Counted from the stretch's first letter, positions 8,425 through 17,898 are shown. The stretch: DNA of 64,000 nucleotides from an uncultured Roseburia sp. (GCA_934317215.1 CAKREH010000018.1:1-64000); one strand, 5' to 3'. Program-made: numbers and translations. Notes: generated by a model not told the origin, from the sequence alone.

Positions 8425-9218
8425 TATACTTCCTTGAACATGCGGTTGAATACCTTGTAGTTGATAAAACCGTGGCGTTCCATGATCTGTGTAATGCTGT
8501 CGCCGGTCTGCATGAGGTCGGAATAGATATGGGAGAGCCGGACCATGTTGACGTACTCTAAAAAGGTGAATCCCATATTTTTCTTAAAGAACCGGCAGAA
8601 GTATTCCGGATTGAGCGCAAAACGGCTGGAGATATCAGGGAGGGAGAGCGGCTCCATATAATGCCCATCCACATAGGTGATGATATCTTTGAGCCGTGTG
8701 AGCGTTTTGGTATCCTGCGTGACGGTACTCTGTGACTGTGGCAGGACATAAGATGTATAAAGTATATAAAGAAACTGATGAAGGTGGCTGCCAAATAAAA
8801 ACTGGTAGCCATTTTTTTCGTTTTTGTATAGAAACCCCATGGTCAGTAAATGATCCCGCATTTCGCAGAATATGGGGTCATTTTTATATTTTTCCGCAGA
8901 AAAGTATTCCTGAAAACGGATGGAGGCAAAACCGGGAAGCATCTGGTTAAAAAAGTCAAACGGGATCTGCAGCAGGTAGGTTTCCGTTCTGCCGATCGTG
9001 CGGGTGTAATGGATGTCGCCGGAATTCACCAGAAAGATATCGCCTGCGTGCAGCAGGAAGGATTCCTCGCGGCAGATGACATGCATGGAACCGGAGGAGA
9101 TGTATAAAATCTCAACGTGTGCGTGCCAGTGGCTGGGGACAAGCTGGTTATCGGACTGGTAGATGTCGAAGTAGACGGGGAGTTTGGGTTTGGAGGTGAT
9201 GATTTCGTGGGTGGTCAT
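8391..9218 (-). CDS. AraC-family transcriptional regulator with cupin sensor
   Basis: A 275-residue cytoplasmic regulator. The N-terminal half is a cupin-type ligand domain (HWHAHVEILYISSG; later GDIHY) and the C-terminal ~100 residues form the double helix-turn-helix of the AraC/XylS family (DISSRFALNPEYFCRFFKK ... GFINYKVFNRMFKEVYG). It diverges from the GH3 gene at 9750, with a large inverted repeat between them. By position it is the likely regulator of the GH3 pair, responding to a sugar. This is inference from context. Confidence 0.9.
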   Translation of the reverse strand: MTTHEIITSKPKLPVYFDIYQSDNQLVPSHWHAHVEILYISSGSMHVICREESFLLHAGDIFLVNSGDIHYTRTIGRTETYLLQIPFDFFNQMLPGFASIRFQEYFSAEKYKNDPIFCEMRDHLLTMGFLYKNEKNGYQFLFGSHLHQFLYILYTSYVLPQSQSTVTQDTKTLTRLKDIITYVDGHYMEPLSLPDISSRFALNPEYFCRFFKKNMGFTFLEYVNMVRLSHIYSDLMQTGDSITQIMERHGFINYKVFNRMFKEVYGCLPSKIRHP

Positions 9219-9253
9219 GGTGGTGGGTCCTTTCGTATTGTTTTGGCGAGTCG

Positions 9254-9523
9254 TCCTGCGGTCTGACCGGTGCCGGGGGCGCCTGGGGAAGGCGGGACCG
9301 GTTACAGCTTTTTAGTGTTTCTAAGTGGGCACCTAAACAAAGTGGCGATTTCATGCTGCTCCCAGAACTCGCCTTGAGGATTGTGGAAGCCTGGAGGGTG
9401 TCTAGGCTCGGACAACTGTCCGCAGCATGACCTTTTGTTTATGTGCCCACTAAGAAACACACAAAGGACTGTAAGACGGTCCCGCCTTACCCGGGCGCCC
9501 CCGGCGCCGGTCAGGCCGCAGGG
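9254..9523. repeat. 270-bp imperfect palindrome (giant inverted repeat)
   Basis: The left arm, 9254-9341, is the inverted complement of the right arm, 9434-9523. The outer ~50 bp are very GC-rich and pair with only isolated mismatches, several of them G-T pairs that still pair in RNA. The inner arms hold GTGGGCAC/GTGCCCAC and AAACAAA/TTTGTTT. An extra pairing, TCATGCTG (9351) with CAGCATGA (9423), closes a ~64-nt apical region containing two small hairpins. It lies between the divergent AraC and GH3 genes. Its base composition is unlike the flanks. Short open frames on both strands across it are by-products of the repeat. Confidence 0.85.
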
Positions 9524-9534
9524 CGGGTTGGGAG

Positions 9535-9630
9535 CCTTTTGGAAAGGCATGCGAAAACCGCCGGATGATAGAAGGAAGCGAACCTTCTGGAAAGGCGTGC
9601 GAAAAACGTTGGACGATACAATGGAGCGGA
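9535..9630. repeat. Two tandem copies of a 48-bp unit
   Basis: Units at 9535-9582 and 9583-9630 agree at 38 of 48 positions. Each begins with a small CCTTNTGGAAAGG hairpin. They abut the right arm of the large palindrome and may belong to the same element. Confidence 0.75.
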
Positions 9631-9688
9631 CTTTATTGTTAAATTTATAATAAGTCAATATCGACCGAAATACAAGTCATTATCTGCC

Positions 9689-9717
9689 TTGAAATTAGGG
9701 TGAGGGGTAAGTATGAT
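9689..9717 (+). promoter_or_regulatory. Putative promoter of the first GH3 gene
   Basis: TTGAAA (9689-9694), a 17-bp spacer, and TATGAT (9712-9717), 33 bp before the ATG at 9750. Confidence 0.6.
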
Positions 9718-9749
9718 AAGAACAGAATTTCAAAAAGGAGCCTATAATC

Positions 9750-12167
9750 ATGGAAAAATGGCAAAGATCACTTTATCAACCCAACCTCCCTCTCGGGGCT
9801 GACAGCACCAAAGTCACCGCCTCAAAAGCACATATCACCCTGTCCAAAGAAGCCGCCAAAGAAGGCATGGTTCTCTTAAAGAACAATGACTGCCTTCTCC
9901 CGTTTCAGCCGGGCACCAAACTTGCCCTGTTCGGAAAAGGCAGTTTTGATTACGTCAAGGGCGGCGGCGGAAGCGGAGATGTAACCGTTGCTTACACGAC
10001 CAATCTCTACGAGGGATTCAGGAAACTGCCGGAAAAAGTAGAAGTGTATGAGGCACTTTCTGATTATTACCGCAAAGAGGTAGAAAAACAGTACAACGCA
10101 GGTGCAGAGCCTGGCATGACGGTAGAGCCGGCATTCCCGGAAGAAATTGCAAAAGCGGCAAGAGCATACACGGATACGGCAGTGATCTGCATCAGCCGTT
10201 TTTCCGGGGAAGGCTGGGACAGAAAGAGTTCCTATGATAAGGAGATGGATGAGTCAGTGCAGACAGATCCGCTGCTGGAAAAGGCAGAGCGCATTTTCCC
10301 GGACGGGGACTTTTACCTGACGAAAGAAGAGCGTGCGATGGTGGAACAGGTGCAGCAGTTGTTCCCGAAGGTGGCAGTCGTCATGAATGCCGGCGGCATG
10401 GTCGATACGGACTGGTTTGCAGAAAATGAAAAAATTCAGGCGGTGCTGATGGCGTGGCAGGGCGGTATGGAAGGCGGAAGTGCCGCAGCAGAGCTTCTGT
10501 GCGGCATCGGCAGTCCATCCGGAAAGCTTTCCGACACATTTGCAAAGAAACTCGAAGACTATCCGTCGTCTGCGACGTTCCATGAATCGGTAAATTATGT
10601 TGATTATAAAGAAGATATCTATGTTGGCTACCGCTATTTTGAGACAATACCGGGGGCTGAAAAAGCGGTCAATTATCCGTTTGGTTATGGTTTATCCTAC
10701 ACGACTTTTGAGCGTGCATTCGTATCTGCGGAAGAAAAACAGGGTGTGATCCGCGTGCGTGTCAATGTGACCAACACCGGAAAATATCCGGGCAAAGAAG
10801 TCATGCAGTTATATGCACAGACACCGCAGGGCGTACTTGGAAAGGCAAAGAGAGTCCTTACGGCATTTGAAAAAACACGCCTGTTAGCACCGGGAGAAAC
10901 GCAGCTTCTGACGTTAGAGGCGCCGGTGGTACAGCTTGCATCCTATGATGATCTGGGAAAAATTCAGAAATCTGCCTATGTGCTGGAAAAAGGTGAGTAT
11001 CAGTTTTATCTTGGTACGTCCGTGCGGGAAACAGAGCAGGTATTTTGTTTTACAATGCCAGAGGATACCGTTACAGAGCAGCTTAGTGCAAAACTGGTTC
11101 CGACTTCACTTGCGGAGCGTATGCTCTCCGACGGAAGTTTTGAAAAACTGCAGCAGTCCGAGCCGAATGACCCGGATTACTCTGCAATCAAACGTGTTCC
11201 GCGGGAGGAAAGCGATGGATTTTCACCGGCTGTCCGTGCACTGCCGGGACATCAGATCTGGTCACAGCCGTACAAGAAAGATGCACATATTTTTATGGAA
11301 GTTGCAGAAGGAAAGATCACGCTGGACGAATTTGTGGCACAGATGACAGATGAGGAACTTGCGCATATTTTAGGCGGACAGCCGAATACCGGTGTGGCAA
11401 ATACATTTGGATTTGGAAATATGCCGGAGTATGGGATCCCGAATATTATGACGGCGGACGGACCTGCCGGGCTACGTATAGAGAAAAAATGCGGCGTAGT
11501 TACGACGGCGTGGCCGTGTGCAACACTTTTAGCATGTACCTGGAATCCGGATGTGGTATATCAGGTTGGCGCAGCAGGTGCTGCTGAAGTGAAGGAAAAT
11601 AACATTGCCGTATGGCTGACGCCTGCAGTCAATATTCACAGAAGCCCGCTCTGCGGAAGAAATTTCGAGTATTATTCGGAAGACCCGTATCTGACCGGAA
11701 AAATGGCTTCTGCAATGGTAAAAGGAATCCAGTCAGAACATATCGCTGCAACAGTCAAACATTTCGCCTGCAACAATAAGGAGACAAACCGTAAGGAAAG
11801 CGATTCCAGAGTGTCCGAGCGGGCAGCAAGGGAGATTTATCTAAAGGCATTTGAGATCATTGTAAAAGAGGCAGATCCGTGGTGCATCATGTCATCTTAC
11901 AATATCGTAAACGGACACAGAACCTCTGAGAACTGTGAACTTTTAGAGGACATCTTAAGAGGCGAGTGGAACTATCAGGGTATGGTCACGACCGACTGGT
12001 GGACAAGCGGCGAGCATTATAAAGAAGTAAAAGCAGGAAATGACATCAAGATGGCATGTGGATTCCCGGAGAGCCTGCTCCGCGCGAAAGAGGCAGGAGT
12101 ACTGACAAGAGAAGAGATGGAGATCTGCGCAAAGCGTATTTTAGGATTAATACTGAAAATCGACTGA
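9750..12167 (+). CDS. GH3 glycoside hydrolase, reversed domain order
   Basis: An 805-residue cytoplasmic beta-glycosidase with no signal peptide. The domains are swapped relative to most GH3 enzymes: the alpha/beta sandwich (residues ~30-290) and fibronectin-III-like domain (~310-430) come first, and the TIM barrel (~530-805) comes last. The barrel carries the KHFACNN motif and the nucleophile Asp749 in GMVTTDWW. This order is known from ruminal Ruminococcus and Butyrivibrio beta-glucosidases. Substrate cannot be told from sequence; beta-glucoside is the default and xyloside is possible. A second permuted GH3 follows 187 bp downstream, and the AraC gene lies upstream. Confidence 0.92.
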   Translation: MEKWQRSLYQPNLPLGADSTKVTASKAHITLSKEAAKEGMVLLKNNDCLLPFQPGTKLALFGKGSFDYVKGGGGSGDVTVAYTTNLYEGFRKLPEKVEVYEALSDYYRKEVEKQYNAGAEPGMTVEPAFPEEIAKAARAYTDTAVICISRFSGEGWDRKSSYDKEMDESVQTDPLLEKAERIFPDGDFYLTKEERAMVEQVQQLFPKVAVVMNAGGMVDTDWFAENEKIQAVLMAWQGGMEGGSAAAELLCGIGSPSGKLSDTFAKKLEDYPSSATFHESVNYVDYKEDIYVGYRYFETIPGAEKAVNYPFGYGLSYTTFERAFVSAEEKQGVIRVRVNVTNTGKYPGKEVMQLYAQTPQGVLGKAKRVLTAFEKTRLLAPGETQLLTLEAPVVQLASYDDLGKIQKSAYVLEKGEYQFYLGTSVRETEQVFCFTMPEDTVTEQLSAKLVPTSLAERMLSDGSFEKLQQSEPNDPDYSAIKRVPREESDGFSPAVRALPGHQIWSQPYKKDAHIFMEVAEGKITLDEFVAQMTDEELAHILGGQPNTGVANTFGFGNMPEYGIPNIMTADGPAGLRIEKKCGVVTTAWPCATLLACTWNPDVVYQVGAAGAAEVKENNIAVWLTPAVNIHRSPLCGRNFEYYSEDPYLTGKMASAMVKGIQSEHIAATVKHFACNNKETNRKESDSRVSERAAREIYLKAFEIIVKEADPWCIMSSYNIVNGHRTSENCELLEDILRGEWNYQGMVTTDWWTSGEHYKEVKAGNDIKMACGFPESLLRAKEAGVLTREEMEICAKRILGLILKID

Positions 12168-12230
12168 AATCAGGCGAAAAACAATCATAGACAAAAACAA
12201 TGACAGGCTAAAAAGATAACAACAGATATA

Positions 12231-12291
12231 TAGTGTGAAAAATAAGATTTTTCACACGCAAGATTTGTGCTTACGCACAAACTTGAGATGC
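12231..12291. repeat. 61-bp dispersed repeat, copy 1
   Basis: This unit matches 63626-63686 at 56 of 61 positions. It contains two hairpins: TGTGAAAAAT/ATTTTTCACA and TTTGTGC/GCACAAA. Copy 1 lies between the two GH3 genes and is followed by another palindrome, ATGAAAAC-GTT-GTTTTCAT (12294-12312). The first hairpin alone recurs upstream of the GH53 gene at 18012. Confidence 0.85.
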
Positions 12292-12354
12292 AAATGAAAA
12301 CGTTGTTTTCATTGAAAGACAGCGCAAGAATGGAGATTAAAATGGAGGATTATC

Positions 12355-15159
12355 ATGGGTAACAGTGGAATCGGTGTTCCGCTGCCGGAACTGGCAGCAT
12401 ACTGCAGAGAGGCAGCCGCAGAGGGAGCCGTGCTTTTAAAGAATGAGGGGCATATGCTTCCGGTCAAAAAGGATGAGACAGTTTCTATTTTCGGAAGAAG
12501 CCAGATCGAATATTACCGGAGTGGAACCGGTTCAGGCGGGGCGGTCAATGTGCCGTATGTCAAAAATATTTTAGACGGAATCAAAGAAAATAATGCTTTT
12601 CCTGTAAATGAGGAACTGGTAGAAACCTATAAAGAATGGTTAAAGGAGCATCCGTTTGACAATGGAGGCGGTGGATGGGCGGCAGAGCCGTGGCATCAGG
12701 AAGAGATGGAGATCACGGAAGAGATCGCATGCCGTGCTGCAGAAAAATCTAAGAAAGCTGTTTTTCTGATCGGTAGAACCGCTGGCGAGGATAAAGATTA
12801 CGAGGACACGGAAGGCAGTTATCTTCTGACAAAACGGGAAAAAGAAAATCTTCGTGTTGTAACAAAATATTTTAACGAAGTGGCAGTGCTTTTAAATGTG
12901 TCTAACATCATTGATATGAGCTGGACGAAAGATGCAGCATATCAGGATCACATCAAAGCGATCCTTTACATCTGGCAGGGAGGAATGGAAGGTGCAAATG
13001 CAGTTGCAGATCTGTTATCCGGCAGAGCGACACCATCCGGAAAACTGACAGATACGATCGCGGAGAAACTTTCTGATTACCCGGCAGCGGATCATTTTGG
13101 AAGTAAGACAGAAAATATTTATGCGGAAGACATCTATGTCGGCTACCGTTATTTTGAGACATTCGCACCGGAAAAAGTACTGTATGAGTTCGGTTTTGGT
13201 TTATCTTATACAAAATTTTCCATGGAAACGGTAAAAGCGGAGAGTACAGGAAATGGAAAAGATGCAAAGATCGTACTCAGTGTCCGTGTGAAAAATACCG
13301 GGTCAGCAGCCGGAAAAGAGGCTGCACAGGTCTATGTGTCCGCCCCACAGGGACAGCTTGGAAAACCGGTGAAAGTATTGTGCGGATTTGCAAAGACAAA
13401 ACTGCTTGCTCCGGGCGAGGAGGAAGTTCTTGAACTTACCATTCCGGTAAGCCGGCTGGCTTCCTATGATGACAGCGGTGTGACCGGTCATAAGTCCTGT
13501 TATGTCTTAGAGGAAGGTCTGTATGAAATCTACGTTGGAAACAGCGTCAGATGCACAGAAAAAGTCAATGTGGACGGAAAAGGAGGCTATGAGGTTTCTT
13601 CCTGTATCGTCACAGAGGAGTTAGAGGAAGCACTTGCACCGACAAAAGGATTTTCTCGCCTTAAGACGGGGGAGAGAAAAGCAGATGGTACGTTTGTCTG
13701 TGTATATGAAAAAACACCGCAGCAGACAATTGATCTTGCAGGGCGGATCAAAAGCCGTCTGCCGAAAGAACTGACACAGACCGGAAATAGAGGAATTACC
13801 TTACAGGCGGCTGCAGAGAATATTAAAAACGGCAGCAGTGTGGAAGAAGAATTGGATGCATTTATAGCACAGTTTACCAACGAGGAGTTAGCAGTGATCG
13901 TCCGAGGCGAGGGAATGAGCAGCCCGAAGGTAACACCGGGTACAGCATCCGCATTTGGCGGTGTCAGCGACAGCCTGCACAGTTACGGTATCCCGATCGC
14001 CTGCGCATCCGATGGTCCGTCCGGTATCCGTATGGAGAGCGGATTAAAGGCGACACAGCTCCCGATCGGAACACTCCTTGCATGTTCCTTTAACATTCCT
14101 ATGATGGAAGAATTATATCAGATGGAAGGCAGGGAATTAGTTGGAAACGAGATCGACACCCTGCTTGGACCGGGAATCAATATCCACCGTTATCCGTTAA
14201 ATGGACGTAACTTTGAGTATTTCAGTGAAGATCCGCTTGTGACAGGGCAGTTTGCCGCAGCGATGACAAGAGGGATCCGAAGTGCCGGTTCTTCTGCGAC
14301 CGTGAAACATTTTGCGGCGAATAATCAGGAGACGGCAAGACATAATGTAAACTCCGTTGTATCTGAGCGGGCACTCCGTGAAATCTATCTGAAAGGATTT
14401 GAGATTGCCGTGAAAGAGGGAAATGCCAATTCGATCATGACCTCCTACAACCCGGTCAATGGACACTGGACGGCATCCAATTATGACTTAAATACAACGA
14501 TCCTGCGCGGTGAGTGGGGCTATCAGGGAATCGTTATGACAGACTGGTGGGCAAAGATGAATGATGTTGTAAACGGCGGGGAGGCAGACCGCAGATACAC
14601 CTCATTCATGGTTCGCGCACAGAATGACTTATACATGGTAGTCAACAATAATGGTGCGGCCATCAACGCAGCGGGTGACGATACCTTAGAGGCACTGGAG
14701 GCAGGAAAGCTCACGGTTGGAGAGTTACAGCGCTGTGCGAAAAACATCTGCTGTTTTCTGCTTGACACGCTTGTGATGAAACGTCCGTTAAAAGATTTTG
14801 ATCCGCTGCTGACATTTACAGCAAAAGAACCAGTAAATACAGACGGAAAGCAGATCTGTGCACTGCAGAGCGGAAGCCGGATCGAGGCAGGAAAGTTTGA
14901 AAACACAGTCCTTTATGTGGAAAAAGAGAGCATTTTAAACGTCAATGCACATTTCTGTTTCCCGGTGGAAGGCTTGGCACAGGGAGCTGCAAATCTGTAT
15001 CTGAATGGAGAACTGATGGCAACCGTCCAGACAGGCGGAACCGGAGAGCGTTTCCTGACACAGCGGATGTGCCGTGTGAAATTTATGCCGGGGTATTATG
15101 AACTGAAAGCAGAGTATGTGACACCGGAACTGAAGCTGGACTGGATTGAGTTAGAGTAG
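12355..15159 (+). CDS. GH3 glycoside hydrolase, reversed domain order, with extra C-terminal domain
   Basis: A 934-residue cytoplasmic GH3 enzyme paralogous to its upstream neighbour. The alpha/beta sandwich (~15-270) and fibronectin-III-like domain (~290-405) precede the TIM barrel (~490-805), which has KHFAANN and the nucleophile Asp730 in GIVMTDWW. After the barrel come ~120 residues, beta-rich and ending in a ...GYYELKAEYVTPELKLDWIELE-like strand pair, that the first GH3 lacks; they may be a carbohydrate-binding module. GGAGG precedes the ATG. The two enzymes probably act together on oligosaccharides imported into the cell; their substrates are not predictable here. Confidence 0.92.
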   Translation: MGNSGIGVPLPELAAYCREAAAEGAVLLKNEGHMLPVKKDETVSIFGRSQIEYYRSGTGSGGAVNVPYVKNILDGIKENNAFPVNEELVETYKEWLKEHPFDNGGGGWAAEPWHQEEMEITEEIACRAAEKSKKAVFLIGRTAGEDKDYEDTEGSYLLTKREKENLRVVTKYFNEVAVLLNVSNIIDMSWTKDAAYQDHIKAILYIWQGGMEGANAVADLLSGRATPSGKLTDTIAEKLSDYPAADHFGSKTENIYAEDIYVGYRYFETFAPEKVLYEFGFGLSYTKFSMETVKAESTGNGKDAKIVLSVRVKNTGSAAGKEAAQVYVSAPQGQLGKPVKVLCGFAKTKLLAPGEEEVLELTIPVSRLASYDDSGVTGHKSCYVLEEGLYEIYVGNSVRCTEKVNVDGKGGYEVSSCIVTEELEEALAPTKGFSRLKTGERKADGTFVCVYEKTPQQTIDLAGRIKSRLPKELTQTGNRGITLQAAAENIKNGSSVEEELDAFIAQFTNEELAVIVRGEGMSSPKVTPGTASAFGGVSDSLHSYGIPIACASDGPSGIRMESGLKATQLPIGTLLACSFNIPMMEELYQMEGRELVGNEIDTLLGPGINIHRYPLNGRNFEYFSEDPLVTGQFAAAMTRGIRSAGSSATVKHFAANNQETARHNVNSVVSERALREIYLKGFEIAVKEGNANSIMTSYNPVNGHWTASNYDLNTTILRGEWGYQGIVMTDWWAKMNDVVNGGEADRRYTSFMVRAQNDLYMVVNNNGAAINAAGDDTLEALEAGKLTVGELQRCAKNICCFLLDTLVMKRPLKDFDPLLTFTAKEPVNTDGKQICALQSGSRIEAGKFENTVLYVEKESILNVNAHFCFPVEGLAQGAANLYLNGELMATVQTGGTGERFLTQRMCRVKFMPGYYELKAEYVTPELKLDWIELE

Positions 15160-15209
15160 GAAACAGAGTTTCGTAAATATTGAAAAAGAATGGCAGATAA
15201 GTCAGGGAT

Positions 15210-15255
15210 AAAAAGAATCCGTGCTGATCAGGAAGGATCAGGCACGGATTCTTTT
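15210..15255. terminator. Bidirectional Rho-independent terminator
   Basis: A ~19-bp stem (15210-15229 with 15236-15255) is flanked by A-runs on the left and T-runs on the right, so it can end both the GH3 transcript and the convergent amino-acid transporter operon. Confidence 0.9.
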
Positions 15256-15302
15256 TACCAGGTTCATGATAATAGAATATTCACAAAGCATTAACGGATG
15301 GT

Positions 15303-16046
15303 TTAGTTTAACATATTTAAAAACTGTGTAATTCTTGGAATATTACTCTGCTCAAGCTCAGCGTAAGATCCCTCTTTTAAGATTTTTCCCTCATCAAAAA
15401 AGACGACTTTGTCTGCAACTTCTCTGGCGAAGGACATCTTGTGTGTAATGATCACGATGGTCTGTTTCTCGTCAACCAGCCTGCGGATGATATTTAAAAC
15501 TTCCACTTCAAGTTCCGGGTCTAAGGCACTGGTAGGCTCATCAAAAAGAAGCAGTTCCGGTTTCATGGCGAGTGCCCTTGCGATGGCGATTCTCTGCTGC
15601 TGACCGCCGGAGAGCTGTCCCGGATAAGCGTCGCGCTTATCGGATAAACCGACCTTTTCTAAAAGAGATAACGCTTCTTTTTCGCATTCACTTCGATCCT
15701 TTTTTAAGACGGTAATAGGACCTTCCATAATATTTTCCAACACGGTTTTATGAGGAAAAAGCTGAAAGTTCTGGAATACCATACCGGTTTTCATGCGGAT
15801 ATTCCGGATCTCGCTGCCGCTGTACTTTACTTTCTGCCCCTCCTGAAATGACATGGAAGAACCGTTTAAAGTAACGGTTCCGCTGTCCGGGATCTCAAGC
15901 AGATTGATACAGCGCAGCAATGTTGTCTTGCCGGAACCGGATGGTCCGATCAGGACGGTGGTTTTATTTTTCGGAATCTCTAAGGAGACTCCCTTTAAGA
16001 TCTGGTTATTGTCAAATGATTTATAAATGTTATCCAAAGAATACAT
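15303..16046 (-). CDS. Polar amino-acid ABC transporter, ATP-binding protein
   Basis: A 247-residue GlnQ/HisP-type ATPase. Walker A GPSGSGKT is at residues 34-41, followed by the Q-loop, the signature LSGGQQQR and Walker B LLLFDEPTSALD. It is the last gene of a three-gene operon (binding protein, permease, ATPase) on the minus strand. It couples ATP hydrolysis to import of a polar amino acid; cystine or glutamine-type substrates are typical of this group. Confidence 0.95.
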   Translation of the reverse strand: MYSLDNIYKSFDNNQILKGVSLEIPKNKTTVLIGPSGSGKTTLLRCINLLEIPDSGTVTLNGSSMSFQEGQKVKYSGSEIRNIRMKTGMVFQNFQLFPHKTVLENIMEGPITVLKKDRSECEKEALSLLEKVGLSDKRDAYPGQLSGGQQQRIAIARALAMKPELLLFDEPTSALDPELEVEVLNIIRRLVDEKQTIVIITHKMSFAREVADKVVFFDEGKILKEGSYAELEQSNIPRITQFLNMLN

Positions 16047-16055
16047 ATGCTACCT

Positions 16056-16748
16056 CTACTTTCCGACACGCAGTTTTTTCTCAATCCATTTCTGCAGTCC
16101 GGTCAACAGCGTACAGAAAAGAAGGTAAATGAGTGCAACTTCGATATAGATCCAAAGGTATTCGAGTGAGCTTGCTGCGGCTTCCTGTGCTTTGCGGAAC
16201 ATCTCACCGATCATGATCGTAGATGCAAGGGAAGTATCCTTGACAAGACCGATAAAGGTGTTAAAAAGCGGTGGTATGGATACAGTAGCAGCCTGCGGAA
16301 TGATGATACGGCGGAATGTCTGCTGATAACTCATTCCGAGGGAATAGCCTGCTTCCCACTGACCCTTATTGATGGAAAGGATTGCCGCGCGGATCGTCTC
16401 TGCGGAGTAGGCACCTACATTTAAGGAGAGTGCCGAGATGCAGGCAACCCATTTGTTGATGCCAAGGGGATTACAGATACCCCAGTACATGATAAATAAC
16501 TGTACCAGCAGAGGGGTTCCGCGGAATACCCAGATATAGATTCCGGCGATCTGTTTTAATACTGGTATTTTGTTGATAATGAAAAGCGCACACAATACGG
16601 CAATGATGACGCCGATCGCAAAGGATACGAGCGTCAGGGGAATCGTGTAAAGCAGGCCTTGTCTTAGCATTGGCCAGAATGCATTTTTCATCAGTTCCGC
16701 TTGTCTTGCTGTAATAATACCCGCTGTCAGGTATGCATATGATCTCAT
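16056..16748 (-). CDS. Polar amino-acid ABC transporter, permease
   Basis: A 230-residue permease of the His/Glu/Gln/cystine type with about five membrane helices. The EAA loop that docks the ATPase is visible as EAGYSLGMSYQQTFRRIIIP. The ATG at 16748 follows AGGAG. It lies 9 nt before the ATPase gene and 21 nt after the binding-protein gene. Confidence 0.94.
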   Translation of the reverse strand: MRSYAYLTAGIITARQAELMKNAFWPMLRQGLLYTIPLTLVSFAIGVIIAVLCALFIINKIPVLKQIAGIYIWVFRGTPLLVQLFIMYWGICNPLGINKWVACISALSLNVGAYSAETIRAAILSINKGQWEAGYSLGMSYQQTFRRIIIPQAATVSIPPLFNTFIGLVKDTSLASTIMIGEMFRKAQEAAASSLEYLWIYIEVALIYLLFCTLLTGLQKWIEKKLRVGK

Positions 16749-16769
16749 GATTTTTCTCCTGTAACAAAA

Positions 16770-17615
16770 TTATGGCTGTGATACGTCCATGCCAAAATAT
16801 TTTTCGGAAATTTCTTTGACGGTTCCGTCCGCTAATAATTCATCAATGGCAGAATTGATTTTGCTGATCAGTTCGTCATTTCCTTTTTTGATCATAACTG
16901 CACTGGAATTTACATCATCAGATTCAGCAACGATTTTTGTGGATTCTTCGCCGCCTTTCTGCTGTTTCCAGTATGCATAGGTTAATTCGTCGTTGATCGC
17001 ACAGTCAGCTTCCCCACTTAATACACATTCCATGGCAAGTGCAAATTTATCCTGTCCGACGATCTCTGCACCATAGCTTCTTGCAATATCACTGAAGTTT
17101 GAAGTAAGACCTTCTGCAGCTTTTTTACCATTGATATCCTCAAAGGAATTGATATCAGTATTGTCAGCAGCTACGATCAGCACTGGTTTGGAATAAATAT
17201 AAGGGGTGGAGAAATCGAATTTTTCTTTTCTCTCATCTGTGATCGTAACCTGGTTCATGACAACATCAAAGTTGCCGGCATCAAGTGCAGCAGTGATGGA
17301 ATCCCACTCTGTCTCAACAAACTGGACATCATAGCCCATCTTTTCACCGATTGCATTCGCCATGTCGACTTCAAAACCGGTTAAAGTACCGTTTTCATCG
17401 TGGTAGGTGTATGGAGCATAAGTGCCCTCCATGCCGACAGTTAATACAGGTTTATCTGCAGAATCAGCAGAACCTGAGGAAGTCTCAGTTGTGCTCTGTG
17501 CACTGTCAGCGGTATTGTTTGCAGAAGTATCCGCTGTATTGCTGTTAGAACCGCACGCTGCCATTCCTGTTGCTAAAACGGCTGTCAGTAAAATTGAAAT
17601 CACTTTTTTCTTCAT
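16770..17615 (-). CDS. Polar amino-acid ABC transporter, substrate-binding lipoprotein
   Basis: A 281-residue SBP_bac_3 family lipoprotein. The signal peptide ends at lipobox Cys21 (GMAAC), followed by a Ser/Thr/Ala linker to ~residue 55 and then the two-lobed ligand domain (TVGMEGTYAPYTY ... GFEVDMANAIGEKMG). The sequence resembles cystine-binding members, but the ligand is not certain. It is transcribed first in the operon from a consensus promoter at 17694-17722. Confidence 0.93.
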   Translation of the reverse strand: MKKKVISILLTAVLATGMAACGSNSNTADTSANNTADSAQSTTETSSGSADSADKPVLTVGMEGTYAPYTYHDENGTLTGFEVDMANAIGEKMGYDVQFVETEWDSITAALDAGNFDVVMNQVTITDERKEKFDFSTPYIYSKPVLIVAADNTDINSFEDINGKKAAEGLTSNFSDIARSYGAEIVGQDKFALAMECVLSGEADCAINDELTYAYWKQQKGGEESTKIVAESDDVNSSAVMIKKGNDELISKINSAIDELLADGTVKEISEKYFGMDVSQP

Positions 17616-17693
17616 AAAACTTGTTCCTTTCTTTTTTTCATAATCTCCATCTTGTTTTCTTAATTCATACTATTCTGATATGATTTAGAAAAG

Positions 17694-17722
17694 ATTATAC
17701 TTTCATCAGATAATGATGTCAA
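17694..17722 (-). promoter_or_regulatory. Consensus sigma-A promoter of the amino-acid transporter operon
   Basis: On the minus strand: TTGACA (17722-17717), a 17-bp spacer, and TATAAT (17699-17694), about 80 bp before the binding-protein start. Both hexamers are perfect. Confidence 0.88.
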
Positions 17723-17867
17723 GTAATTTGCAAAGAAAACATTTTTGTTTGAAAAAAATACGGTAACAAACATAATATGGGAAAAATGTTACGGGATCGC
17801 ACATGTTAATGTTGACCAAAATGACAGTATGAATGTCGTATAAATGTCACAAAAATGCATGCTCTGG

Positions 17868-17896
17868 TTGACGTTCAAACAGCAAAGTTATAGAAT
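17868..17896 (+). promoter_or_regulatory. Promoter of the GH53 galactanase gene
   Basis: TTGACG (17868-17873), a 17-bp spacer, and TAGAAT (17891-17896). It is followed at once by a palindromic operator and a ~150-nt leader before the GH53 start. Confidence 0.8.
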
Positions 17897-17898
17897 AA

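Noticed and set aside
9302..9658. Open frames on both strands over the palindrome, with a shared APPAPVRPQ string
   Set aside because: The shared string arises because the two arms are inverted copies; no ribosome binding site or family match.
12294..12312. cre site (ATGAAAACGTTGTTTTCAT)
   Set aside because: It has a CG core, but the right half does not fit the consensus (G and T where W and C are needed); better seen as a hairpin.
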